Origin: Janthinobacterium sp. LM6
Lineage (GTDB): Bacteria; Pseudomonadota; Gammaproteobacteria; Burkholderiales; Burkholderiaceae_D
Length of the DNA stretch: 64,000 nucleotides
Assembly: GCF_002002885.1 (NCBI RefSeq)
Contig: NZ_CP019510.1
Span: forward strand, 5,704,001 to 5,768,000
Direction of reading: 5' to 3'
The notes below the pieces were generated by a model. That model made no database searches. It was not told where the DNA came from and was given only the letters and a program-made list of their open reading frames with translations. Of the stretch, positions 45,228 to 53,357 are shown piece after piece. A program made the position numbers and the translations under genes. Each line of letters opens with the position of its first letter. The first letter of the stretch is position 1.

Positions 45228-47498
45228 CTACACCGCCTGCGGCTGCAGTACAGTTGCCTTCGGCGCCTTGCCCAGCAATCCCAGCACCACCTGCAGCGCC
45301 ATGGCGATGGCGCCGACGATGAAGACCACGTCACCAAAGGTGCGTATCCAGCGCAGGTTCTGCAGCAGCGGCTGCTGCATGAAGCCTTCGCTGCGCGCAT
45401 ACCACAGGCCTTCCGTCACGCTGGCGTGGAATTGGATAATGCCAATCGGCAACAGGCTGGTAAAGATCATCAGCACCAGGCCCGCGTTCAAGCCCCAGAA
45501 CGCCGTCTTCATCAAGGCAGGGCTGAAGCGGTAGTCGGGCCGCAAATAACGCAGCACCAGCAAAGTAAAGCCCAGTGCCAGGAAGCCGTACACGCCGAAC
45601 AGCGCCGCATGCGCATGCACGGGAGTCGTGTTCAGGCCCTGGATGTAGTACAGGGCCACGGGCGGATTGATCATGAAGCCCAGCACGCCCGCGCCCAGCA
45701 TGTTCCAGAAGGCGACGGCGACAAAGCACATCATGGGCCAGCGCAGGTTTTCCATCCATGGCGCGCGTTCCTTCAAACGCCAGTTTTCCCACGCTTCATG
45801 ACCCAGCACGATCAGCGGCACCACTTCCAGCGCGCTGAAGCTCGCGCCGATGGCCATCACGGGCGTGGTGGTGCCGGCAAAGTACAGGTGGTGGAAGGTG
45901 CCGGGTATGCCGCCCAGCATGAACAGCGAGGCCGAGGCCAGGCTGGCCGTCGTGGCCATGCGCACCGACACCAGGCCCAGGGTCGAGAAGATGAAGGCCA
46001 GCGCCGTGGTGGCGAACACTTCGAAGAAGCCTTCCACCCACAGGTGCACCACCCACCAGCGCCAGTACTCCATCACCGATAAATGCGTGCGCTCGCCGTA
46101 GAACAGGCCGGCGCCATAGAACAGCCCGATGGCGCCCACGGACGCGGTCAGCAGCGCCAGCAGGTTCTTGTCGCCGCCCTTCTGGCACAGGGCCGGTATG
46201 ACGCCGCGCAGCATCAGCACCAGCCACAGCAGAATACCGACGAATTTGCCGATCTGCCACAAACGGCCCAGGTCGACATATTCATAACCCTGATGACCGA
46301 GCCAGAAGTTCCACTCCGGCGGCATGACTTGTGCAATCGCAAGGTAATTGCCGATAAACGAGCCGACGACGACCAGCACAAGCGCCCAGAACAGCACGTC
46401 GACGCCCAGGCGCTGCCACCTGGGGTCCTTGCCGCCATTGATCAGGGGTGCCAGGAACAGGCCGGCGGCCAGGAAGCCCGTGGCGATCCAGAACAGCGCG
46501 GCCTGGATATGCCAGGTGCGCGTGAGCGCATACGGGAACCAGCGCGACACGTCGATGCCGTAGAACTGCTGCCCTTCCACCGTGTAATGGGCCGTAAAGC
46601 CGCCGATGAAGACCTGGAAGATGAACAGGGCCACCACCAGGAACAGGTATTTTCCCAGTCCCCGCTGCGAAGGCGTCAGCGCGAACGTGGTGAGCGGGTC
46701 GCGCGGACCGGCGGCCGGCAGCGCTTCGTCATGGTCGCGCAAGAAGGCCCAGCCCCAGACGAGGAAGCCCACGCCGGCCAGCAGCACCACCACGCTGGCG
46801 ACCGACCAGACGAGATTTTCGCCGCTGGGCTGGTTGCCGATCAGCGGTTCGTGCGGCCAGTTGTTCGTATAGGTCACTTTCTGGCCAGGGCGCTCGGTGG
46901 CGGCGGCCCACGCCGTCCAGAAGAAGAACTGCGTCATCTGCGCACGCCGCCCGGCGCTGGGCAGGGTGTTTTCCTTCATGGCGAAATGCTCGCGGCTGGC
47001 GTGCAGCGCAGGCGCGTCGGAGAACAGCTGGTCGTAATAGTGCGCCGTGTTGGCGATGGCTTGCACGCGGCGCGCCGACAGGCGCAGCACTTGTGCCTCA
47101 TCGACCCGATTGCCGCGGTATTCCTGCTTGAGCGCTTCGCGCAGCGCCGCCTGCGCGGGGCCGTCGAGCGCCGCGTAGGCCTTGCCATGCTGCTCCTGCG
47201 CGGCCAGTTCCAGCCAGGCCGTCAGTTCGCGGTGCAGCCAGTCGGCCGTCCAGTCGGGCGCCTGGTAGGCACCGTGGCCCCAGATGGAGCCCAGCTGCAT
47301 GCCGCCCACCGATTGCCAGGCCGTCTGGCCGTCGAGGATGCCCTCGCGGTCGAACAGCTGCCGGCCATCCTGCGCCAGCACTTGCGCGGGGATGGGCGGC
47401 GCCTGGCGATACACTTCCGTGCCGTAATAGCCGAGCAGCGAAAACGTCACGATCAGCACACCGATCAGGGTGAACCAGAGTTTTTTGTAGGGACCCAT
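45228..47498 (-). CDS. norZ: Quinol-dependent nitric oxide reductase (qNOR)
   Basis: The single-chain enzyme reduces 2 NO to N2O with electrons from quinol in the inner membrane. The 756-residue protein has an N-terminal anchor (LWFTLIGVLIVTFSLLGYYG), a periplasmic NorC-like domain to about residue 215 without a haem-c CxxCH motif, and about 13 further segments. Histidine ligands lie in TRTWHIQAALFW, WVVHLWVEGFFEVFATT, GTFHHLYFAG and TPVHAHAALFG. The absence of CxxCH together with the fused N-terminus identifies the quinol type. It follows the iron-sulfur repair gene by 14 bases and has its own AAAGGAAAG site. Confidence 0.94.
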   Translation of the reverse strand: MGPYKKLWFTLIGVLIVTFSLLGYYGTEVYRQAPPIPAQVLAQDGRQLFDREGILDGQTAWQSVGGMQLGSIWGHGAYQAPDWTADWLHRELTAWLELAAQEQHGKAYAALDGPAQAALREALKQEYRGNRVDEAQVLRLSARRVQAIANTAHYYDQLFSDAPALHASREHFAMKENTLPSAGRRAQMTQFFFWTAWAAATERPGQKVTYTNNWPHEPLIGNQPSGENLVWSVASVVVLLAGVGFLVWGWAFLRDHDEALPAAGPRDPLTTFALTPSQRGLGKYLFLVVALFIFQVFIGGFTAHYTVEGQQFYGIDVSRWFPYALTRTWHIQAALFWIATGFLAAGLFLAPLINGGKDPRWQRLGVDVLFWALVLVVVGSFIGNYLAIAQVMPPEWNFWLGHQGYEYVDLGRLWQIGKFVGILLWLVLMLRGVIPALCQKGGDKNLLALLTASVGAIGLFYGAGLFYGERTHLSVMEYWRWWVVHLWVEGFFEVFATTALAFIFSTLGLVSVRMATTASLASASLFMLGGIPGTFHHLYFAGTTTPVMAIGASFSALEVVPLIVLGHEAWENWRLKERAPWMENLRWPMMCFVAVAFWNMLGAGVLGFMINPPVALYYIQGLNTTPVHAHAALFGVYGFLALGFTLLVLRYLRPDYRFSPALMKTAFWGLNAGLVLMIFTSLLPIGIIQFHASVTEGLWYARSEGFMQQPLLQNLRWIRTFGDVVFIVGAIAMALQVVLGLLGKAPKATVLQPQAV

Positions 47499-47512
47499 GG
47501 GTCTTTCCTTTG

Positions 47513-48190
47513 TCAGTGCACCGCGGCCGGCGCAAAGCGCTCGAACAGGATATTGTTTTCGGTATGGATGTGCGCCATCAGGTCTGCACGGAAGGTGCGC
47601 AAGCCCGTGTACAGCGCGCGCCAGGTGGTGCAGGCGCCGCCAGGTGCGGTGATATCGTTCGTCATCGCCTCCATGGCGCGCAAGGCCACGCCATGGTCGT
47701 CGTGCTCCATGCGCATCACGTTGATGGGCGCGCCGGCGCGGGGCCCCTGGCCGCGCACGATCATCGGGAACAGCACGTCTTCTTCCTTGCGCATATGGCT
47801 TTCCAGCTCCTGCGCCATGGCCGACAGGTGTTCCGCCAGCCCGTGCGGACAGTCGGCGCGCTCGCCATGCACCTGCTCGACCTTGCGTGCCAGGCGTATC
47901 AGCTCGGGCAGCTGCTCGCGGTGCACGGCGTGGTAGCGCGCCAGGATGTGTTCCACCAGCTCGGCGGCCGAGGCTTCCTGCCAGTCACGCTCGCCGCTGG
48001 CGTCAATCCGTCCTGCCAGCAGTTTCAGTTCCTCGACGATGGGCGCCGTGTCCACACCGGCCGCTTCGGCCGCTGCGCGCAGGGTCTTGTTGCCGCCGCA
48101 GCAGAAATCCAGGCGGTGCGCATCGAACAGGCGCGTGGCGCCAGGGATGCGGCGGGCCAGCTGGCCCAGAGATAGCTCGATCATTTCCAT
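47513..48190 (-). CDS. Iron-sulfur cluster repair di-iron protein (YtfE/ScdA/DnrN family)
   Basis: The 225-residue protein has the ScdA N-terminal domain with the cysteine pair FCCGGNKTL near residue 30. A hemerythrin-like di-iron domain follows, with HAVHREQLPELI, MRKEEDVLFPMI, MRMEHDDHGVAL and HIHTENNILFERF carrying the His/Glu ligands. Such proteins repair iron-sulfur clusters damaged by NO or oxidative stress. It lies between nirK and the NO reductase in one transcript, so it protects the cell while NO is made and consumed. The ATG at 48190 follows AAGGAA. Confidence 0.92.
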   Translation of the reverse strand: MEMIELSLGQLARRIPGATRLFDAHRLDFCCGGNKTLRAAAEAAGVDTAPIVEELKLLAGRIDASGERDWQEASAAELVEHILARYHAVHREQLPELIRLARKVEQVHGERADCPHGLAEHLSAMAQELESHMRKEEDVLFPMIVRGQGPRAGAPINVMRMEHDDHGVALRAMEAMTNDITAPGGACTTWRALYTGLRTFRADLMAHIHTENNILFERFAPAAVH

Positions 48191-48219
48191 AACAGTTCCT
48201 TAAGGATGAATAGGTGGAT

Positions 48220-49716
48220 TTATTGCGCCGCGCCCGCGTGATAGACGCCGGGCACGGGTTCGCCCGTTACTTCCAGCACGCCCACGGCGCCCTTGCCGGC
48301 GCGCGACAGCGCATGGTCGACCAGCAGATAGCTGCCCGGATGCTGTACCTTGAGTTCGACGATGGTCGCGCCGCCCGGTGCCACCAGGGTGGTTTGCACG
48401 TCGTGTTTCGGGCTGCTGATCGAGCCTTCGCTGTACACCTTGTCGAAGATCTCGCCGATGATGTGGAACGATGAAATCTTGTTCGGCCCGCCGACGCCGA
48501 AATAGATGCGCACCGTCTCGCCGACTTTGGCCTGCAATTTGTGCGTCTTGCTCAGGGCGCCCACTTCGCCGTTGAAGACGTAGTAGTCGGGCAGCTCATT
48601 GGCCATTTTTTCCAGGTTCGGTTCCTGGTGCACGGGCGCGCCGTGTGGACGGCCCGTGTACATCTCGCCTTGCATCACGTAATACTCGCGGTCCACCTTC
48701 GACAAGCCGCCTTCCGGTTCGACCAGGATCATGCCGTACATGCCGGCGGCGATATGCTGCGGCACCAGGGGCGTGGCGCAGTGGTAGACGAACAGGCCCG
48801 GATTGAGCGCCTTGAAGGTCACCGTCTTTTCCTGCCCCGGCGCCACCTGCGTGTGCTGTCCGCCGCCATGGCCGCCCGTCACGGCGTGCAGGTCGATCGA
48901 GTGGATCATCTTGCTGTCCTTGGCGTTGAACAGGGTCAGTTCCACCGTGTCGCCCACCTTCGCGCGCAGCATCGGGCCCGGTACTTGCCGGTTGAAGGTC
49001 CAGTACGTAAAGCTGGTGCCGTCATCGAGCTTGCCCGGCAGCTCCACCGTCTCCATGCGGTATTTCAGGGTTTGCGGCGCGCGCGCGCCGATGGCGGAAG
49101 GCACCTGCGCCGGATTGGCGGCCACGCTGACGGCCGATGGATCGGGGCCGCGCATCGGCGACGGCGCGGGCGTGTACAGGGCCAGCGCGGCTGCCTGGCT
49201 CGATTCGCCCGCTGCGCTGCCGGCGCCAGCGGCCTTCGGTGCCCCGGCTTCAGCCAGCGAGGCGCCGGCGACTTCCAGCTTGCCTTCCATGCCGATCTGG
49301 CGGTGGCCGGGAATCGAGCAGTAATAGGTGAACGTGCCGGCGCGCGTGACCTTGAAGCGCACGGTGGTGCTGCCGCTGTTGGCGCTGAATTTGCTTGAGG
49401 CCACATTGAGTTCCGGGATCAGCAAATCGTGCTCGGCGCCTTCGCCGCTTTTCAGCACCAGTTCGACCGTGTCGCCCACCTTGGCCGCCAGCACGGGATT
49501 GACCTGGCCCTTGGCATCGATGAAGACCATCTTGCCGTCGACGATATTGGTTTGCAGTTCATAGCGCTTGAGCGTGGCGGCGGCAGAGGGTTGGCTGACA
49601 GCGGCCGCAGTGGCGGCGGCGCTGGCCGGCAGGCTCGCCTGGGCTTGCACGGACAGGGGCATGGCCAATACGCAGACGGCGGCGGCAATGGCGCGGAGGG
49701 AGGGAGTCGTTTTCAT
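48220..49716 (-). CDS. nirK: Copper nitrite reductase with extra N-terminal cupredoxin domain
   Basis: The 498-residue periplasmic protein reduces nitrite to NO. After a signal peptide (AIAAAVCVLAMPLSVQAQA) it has a complete blue-copper domain, residues about 50-150, with ligands in EHDLLI, YYCSIPGH and GMEG. An alanine-rich linker follows, then the usual two-domain NirK. Type 1/type 2 copper residues are seen in HSIDLHAVTG (His, catalytic Asp, His), VYHCATPLVPQHIAAGM, SSFHIIGEIFDKV and LVDHAL. The HIIGEIFDKV form is like Neisseria AniA (class II). The domain order recalls the Hyphomicrobium hexameric enzyme. The ATG 49714-49716 follows AAGGAA. It is first in the operon, behind a sigma54 promoter. 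Confidence 0.94.
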   Translation of the reverse strand: MKTTPSLRAIAAAVCVLAMPLSVQAQASLPASAAATAAAVSQPSAAATLKRYELQTNIVDGKMVFIDAKGQVNPVLAAKVGDTVELVLKSGEGAEHDLLIPELNVASSKFSANSGSTTVRFKVTRAGTFTYYCSIPGHRQIGMEGKLEVAGASLAEAGAPKAAGAGSAAGESSQAAALALYTPAPSPMRGPDPSAVSVAANPAQVPSAIGARAPQTLKYRMETVELPGKLDDGTSFTYWTFNRQVPGPMLRAKVGDTVELTLFNAKDSKMIHSIDLHAVTGGHGGGQHTQVAPGQEKTVTFKALNPGLFVYHCATPLVPQHIAAGMYGMILVEPEGGLSKVDREYYVMQGEMYTGRPHGAPVHQEPNLEKMANELPDYYVFNGEVGALSKTHKLQAKVGETVRIYFGVGGPNKISSFHIIGEIFDKVYSEGSISSPKHDVQTTLVAPGGATIVELKVQHPGSYLLVDHALSRAGKGAVGVLEVTGEPVPGVYHAGAAQ

Positions 49717-49761
49717 CAAGCTTTCCTTGGTCTTGTATGCCGGTTCGGCCCCCTTATCTAG

Positions 49762-49776
49762 GCAAACGACGTGCCA
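49762..49776 (-). promoter_or_regulatory. Sigma54 promoter of nirK
   Basis: On the minus strand TGGCACgtcgtTTGC matches the -24/-12 consensus TGGCAC-N5-TTGC at every fixed position. It lies about 45 bases before the nirK ATG, with NorR-type sites 40-110 bases further upstream. Confidence 0.88.
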
Positions 49777-49784
49777 GGAAAAAC

Positions 49785-49798
49785 TTGTTTTAAATCAA
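49785..49798. promoter_or_regulatory. FNR/Dnr-like box
   Basis: TTGTTTTAAATCAA differs from the FNR/Anr/Dnr palindrome TTGAT-N4-ATCAA at one position. It lies between the sigma54 promoter and the NorR-type sites, so oxygen or NO sensing by a Crp/FNR regulator could add to NorR control. No such regulator is in the window. Confidence 0.5.
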
Positions 49799-49816
49799 CG
49801 ATTTGAAAATTGCAGG

Positions 49817-49871
49817 GTCGGTATGACCCTTTTAAAGCATGGTCCGTTGTACCCTGCATGGTACTTATGAC
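49817..49871. promoter_or_regulatory. Three NorR enhancer sites (GT-N7-AC)
   Basis: GTCGGTATGAC (49817-49827), GTCCGTTGTAC (49842-49852) and GTACTTATGAC (49861-49871) each fit the GT-N7-AC core of NorR sites. The first is also part of a GGTC/GACC palindrome. Three sites in the divergent region next to norR is the arrangement known from E. coli norR-norVW. The third overlaps the norR start codon, which suggests autorepression. Confidence 0.7.
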
Positions 49872-51426
49872 CACCACTGCCATCCACCTGCTGCTGCTCA
49901 CCGACCTGGTTGCCGACCTGCCCGTGGCCGTGCGCCTGCAGCGCCTGGTCGGCAGCCTGCGCGCGCACTTCGGCTGCGAGGCCGTGGCCTTGCTCAAGCT
50001 CGATGGCGAGCATTTGCGCCCCGTGGCGATGGCAGGCCTGGCCAGCGACGCGCTGGGACGCCGCTTCGCCGTCGCCGACCATCCGCGCCTCGCCGCCATC
50101 CTGCAGCGGCGCGGCGTGCTGTGCTTCCATCACGACAGCTCCCTGCCCGATCCCTACGATGGCCTGATCGCCGAGCGGGCCGGCGAGCCGCTGCCCGTGC
50201 ACGACTGCATGGGCATGGCGCTGGACCTGGAAGGCGAACGCTGGGGCGTAATCACGCTCGACGCGCTGCAGGTGGGCACCTTCGACGGGCAGGCGCAGCG
50301 CGACCTCGGTGAACTGGCCTGCGCCATCGAGGCGGCCGTGCGCGTGACCCGCCTGGAAACGGAAATCCGCGCCCTGCGCCTGTCGGGCGGCGCCATGCTG
50401 GCCAATGCGCAGGCGCCGCGCGAGGAACACGATTTCGTCGGCCAGAGCAGCGCCATCACGCACTTGCTGCACGAATTGCAGGTGGTCGCCGATTCCGAAC
50501 TGCCCGTGCTGCTGCTGGGAGAGACGGGCGTGGGCAAGGAACTGTGCGCGCACCGCCTGCACCGGCTGTCGCGCCGCGCCGGCAAGCCCTTGATCCATGT
50601 CAATTGCGCGGCCTTGCCCGAGTCCCTGGCCGAAAGCGAATTGTTCGGCCATGTACGCGGCGCGTTTTCCGGCGCCGTCAGCGACCGGCCCGGGCGCTTC
50701 GAGGCGGCCGAAGGGGGCACCCTGTTTCTCGATGAAGTGGGGGAATTACCGCTGTCGATACAGGCCAAGCTGCTGCGCACCCTGCAAAATGGCGAAATCC
50801 AGCGCCTGGGCGCGGACCGGCCGCGCCGGGTCAACGTGCGCGTGATCGCCGCCACCAACCGCAGCCTGCGCGAACATGTGCGCGATGGTTCGTTCCGCGC
50901 CGACCTGTATCACCGCTTGTCCGTGTATCCCGTGCCGATTCCGCCGTTGCGCGAGCGGGGCAACGACGTGCTGCTGCTGGCCGGTGGTTTCCTGGAACTG
51001 AACCGCGCGCGCCTGGGCTTGCGCAGCCTGCGCCTGTCCGCCGCGGCGGAAAACGCCTTGTGTCACTACCGCTGGCCGGGCAATGTGCGCGAACTGGAAC
51101 ATGTGATCAGCCGGGCCGCGCTGAAAGCCGTGATCCGCGGCGCGGACCGCAAAGAGATAGTAACGCTGGAAACGGATATGCTCGACCTCGATGCGCTGGA
51201 CGCGCCGGCCGGCGCGGACGCGTCGTTTCCTGCGCCGGCCGCGTGCGGAGCGCAAACGGCGCCGCTGCTGTCCATGCATCAGATCGTGGAAGCGAGCCAG
51301 CGTCAGGCCATCCGGCAAGCGCTGGTGCTACATCAAGATAACTGGGCCGCCGCGGCGCGCCAGCTGGGACTCGACGCCAGCAATCTGCATAAGCTGGCGC
51401 GTCGCGTCGGACTGAAGAACACCTAA
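49867..51426 (+). CDS. norR: NorR-type NO-responsive sigma54 activator
   Basis: NorR senses NO through a non-haem iron in its GAF domain and activates sigma54 promoters. The 519-residue protein has a GAF domain (about residues 20-165, with HDCMGMALDLEGERWGVITL), then AAA+ with Walker A GETGVGKE near 215, the sigma54 loop written GAFSGA instead of GAFTGA, and Walker B GGTLFLDEVGEL. A Fis-type helix-turn-helix (AAARQLGLDASNLHKLARRV) ends the protein. I use the ATG at 49867, where conserved sequence begins. It is divergent from nirK. A structured repeat follows its stop. Confidence 0.92.
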   Translation: MTTTAIHLLLLTDLVADLPVAVRLQRLVGSLRAHFGCEAVALLKLDGEHLRPVAMAGLASDALGRRFAVADHPRLAAILQRRGVLCFHHDSSLPDPYDGLIAERAGEPLPVHDCMGMALDLEGERWGVITLDALQVGTFDGQAQRDLGELACAIEAAVRVTRLETEIRALRLSGGAMLANAQAPREEHDFVGQSSAITHLLHELQVVADSELPVLLLGETGVGKELCAHRLHRLSRRAGKPLIHVNCAALPESLAESELFGHVRGAFSGAVSDRPGRFEAAEGGTLFLDEVGELPLSIQAKLLRTLQNGEIQRLGADRPRRVNVRVIAATNRSLREHVRDGSFRADLYHRLSVYPVPIPPLRERGNDVLLLAGGFLELNRARLGLRSLRLSAAAENALCHYRWPGNVRELEHVISRAALKAVIRGADRKEIVTLETDMLDLDALDAPAGADASFPAPAACGAQTAPLLSMHQIVEASQRQAIRQALVLHQDNWAAAARQLGLDASNLHKLARRVGLKNT

Positions 51427-51449
51427 CCAAACCTACTGCGCGTCGGTAT

Positions 51450-51540
51450 AGGCAACCTGCGATGCTCACTGTGCTTCAGCACAGTTCCGCGTCTCGGCCG
51501 CCTCTCCCTTGCGCTCGCTACGGTTTTGTCAGGTGTCAGA
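51450..51540 (+). repeat. Structured intergenic repeat, family A copy 2
   Basis: The core hairpin ACTGTGC-TTCA-GCACAGT (51468-51485), preceded by CGATGCTC and followed by CTCGGCC and GCGCTCGCT, matches the copy at 38441-38555 with paired stem changes. The outer arms are weaker here. It begins about 25 bases after the norR stop. Confidence 0.65.
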
Positions 51541-51562
51541 ACAATCAATCCGGCGCTAAAAC

Positions 51563-51904
51563 TCAGCGGTGGGTCACCAGGGTGGTCGGCAGGCTGTGCA
51601 GGTAGGCGGCCAGGTCCTTGATGTCCTGGTTGCTCAGCGGTTTCACCTGGCCCGTCATGATGGCGTTGTTGCGGCCATTGGCCTTGTCGCCCCGTTTATA
51701 CGCCGTCAAGGCGTGTTCCAGATAATCCTTGTGCTGGCCCGCCAGCTTCGGATAGGACGGATCGATGGGCGAACCGTAATCCTTGCCGTGGCAGGTGGCG
51801 CAGCTGTATTTTTCGGCCAGGGCTTTACCTGTATTGATATTGCCGGCGGCGCTGGCGCCAAGCGAGACGGTGGCGCAAACGAGGGCGGCGAGTAATTTTT
51901 TCAT
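51563..51904 (-). CDS. Small cytochrome c (c553-like), second of pair
   Basis: The 113-residue protein has a signal peptide (KKLLAALVCATVSLGASAA), one haem motif CATCHG near residue 36, and a late methionine region (NNAIMTGQVKPLSNQDIKDL) providing the sixth ligand. It is a soluble periplasmic class I electron carrier. The ATG is at 51902-51904, 11 bases after its sister gene. The pair may serve a terminal oxidase; a link to the nearby nitrite reductase is possible but unproven. Confidence 0.87.
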   Translation of the reverse strand: MKKLLAALVCATVSLGASAAGNINTGKALAEKYSCATCHGKDYGSPIDPSYPKLAGQHKDYLEHALTAYKRGDKANGRNNAIMTGQVKPLSNQDIKDLAAYLHSLPTTLVTHR

Positions 51905-51915
51905 CTGGCTGGTCC

Positions 51916-52245
51916 TCAGTTCGGCTTGGCTTGTTGCGCATAATACGCGGCGACATCGGCGATATCCTGGTCCGACAGGCTGCTGGCGATGCCCTTCATG
52001 CTGGGGTGCTTGCGGTCGCCCTTCTTGTAGGCTTGCAGCGCATTCTCGATATATTTTGCCGGCTGGCCGCCGATCATCGGCACCTGGAACACTTCGGGGA
52101 AGGTCGCCTTGTAACCGGGAATGCCGTGGCAGCCGATACACATTTCCACCTTGGCAGCCGCTGCCTTGGCGTTTCCTACAATGTCAGCCGCTGTGACGGC
52201 ATTTGCTATGCCGGCAAGCACGAGAAGTGCAAATATTTTTTTCAT
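51916..52245 (-). CDS. Small cytochrome c (c553-like), first of pair
   Basis: The 109-residue protein has a signal peptide (KKIFALLVLAGIANAVTAA), one haem motif CIGCHG near residue 36 and a methionine region KHPSMKGIASSLSDQDIADV. It resembles its downstream sister over the whole length (shared GGQPAKYIENALQAYKKGD pattern), pointing to duplication. It starts at the ATG 52243-52245. Two such cytochromes followed by a divergent moxR gene is an order I know from Burkholderiales. Confidence 0.87.
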   Translation of the reverse strand: MKKIFALLVLAGIANAVTAADIVGNAKAAAAKVEMCIGCHGIPGYKATFPEVFQVPMIGGQPAKYIENALQAYKKGDRKHPSMKGIASSLSDQDIADVAAYYAQQAKPN

Positions 52246-52478
52246 AGTGGCAATGTGAACAAAGGTAATCGGAGAAACGCCAGAGCTGGTTTTTATTGAT
52301 TTTATGTGTTGACAATTAAGGTTGACAATTAATCTGCTGCTTGCCGATTCTAGCCAAGATATTCTTGCAAGTCCACCTATAAAACCCGCATTGTAGGCAG
52401 GCAGGCACAGGCCGTCCGCGTGGCGGTGCGCCACAGTTCTGTTTATACTCACCATTTCCCTACTTTGGCAGACCGCTC

Positions 52479-53348
52479 ATGCAAGCACAGCACATCCAGC
52501 AAGGCCAACGCTTCGAAGGTTCCGACAGCTATGTCGCCACCGCCGACCTGAAACTGGCCGTGAATGCGGCGCTGACCCTGCAACGCCCGCTGCTGATCAA
52601 GGGCGAACCGGGCACGGGCAAGACCATGCTGGCCGAGGAAGTGGCCGCCGCGCTGAACATGCCGCTGATGCAATGGCATATCAAATCGACCACCAAGGCG
52701 CAGCAGGGCCTGTACGAATACGACGCCGTCTCGCGCCTGCGCGATTCGCAGCTGGGCGACGAGCGCGTGCGCGACATCCAGAACTACATCGTCAAGGGCG
52801 TGCTGTGGCAGGCATTCACGGCGCCCGAACCGGTGGTGCTCTTGATCGATGAAATCGACAAGGCCGACATCGAATTCCCGAACGACTTGCTGCGCGAACT
52901 GGACCGCATGGAATTCTATGTCTACGAAACGCGCGAAATGGTCACGGCGCGCCATCGCCCGCTCGTCATCATCACCTCGAACAACGAAAAGGAACTGCCG
53001 GACGCCTTCCTGCGCCGCTGCTTCTTCCATTACATCAAATTCCCGGACAAGGACACGATGGAGCAGATCGTCGCCGTCCACTACCCCCACCTGAAACAGG
53101 AATTGCTGGCGCAGGCGCTGCAAACCTTCTATGAAGTGCGCGACGTGCCGGGCCTGAAGAAAAAGCCGTCGACGTCGGAATTCCTCGACTGGCTCAAGCT
53201 CCTGCTGGCCGAGGACATCCCCTTTGACGCGCTGCGCAGCAAGGACAACAAGGCCGTCGTGCCACCGCTGCACGGCGCGCTGCTGAAAAACGAGCAGGAC
53301 GTGCACCTGTTCGAGCGCCTGATGTTCATGTCGCGCACCAACCGCTAA
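52479..53348 (+). CDS. MoxR-family AAA+ ATPase
   Basis: The 289-residue ATPase has Walker A GEPGTGKTMLAEE near residue 42, Walker B VVLLIDEIDKAD near 117, the sensor TSNNEKELPDAFLRRCF with arginine finger, and a short lid domain. MoxR proteins work with VWA-domain proteins as chaperones that insert metals or mature enzyme complexes. The VWA partner is two genes downstream at 54002. The closest subtype may be the CbbQ/NorQ or APE2220 branch; I cannot decide. Confidence 0.9.
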   Translation: MQAQHIQQGQRFEGSDSYVATADLKLAVNAALTLQRPLLIKGEPGTGKTMLAEEVAAALNMPLMQWHIKSTTKAQQGLYEYDAVSRLRDSQLGDERVRDIQNYIVKGVLWQAFTAPEPVVLLIDEIDKADIEFPNDLLRELDRMEFYVYETREMVTARHRPLVIITSNNEKELPDAFLRRCFFHYIKFPDKDTMEQIVAVHYPHLKQELLAQALQTFYEVRDVPGLKKKPSTSEFLDWLKLLLAEDIPFDALRSKDNKAVVPPLHGALLKNEQDVHLFERLMFMSRTNR

Positions 53349-53357
53349 GGAGCGCCG

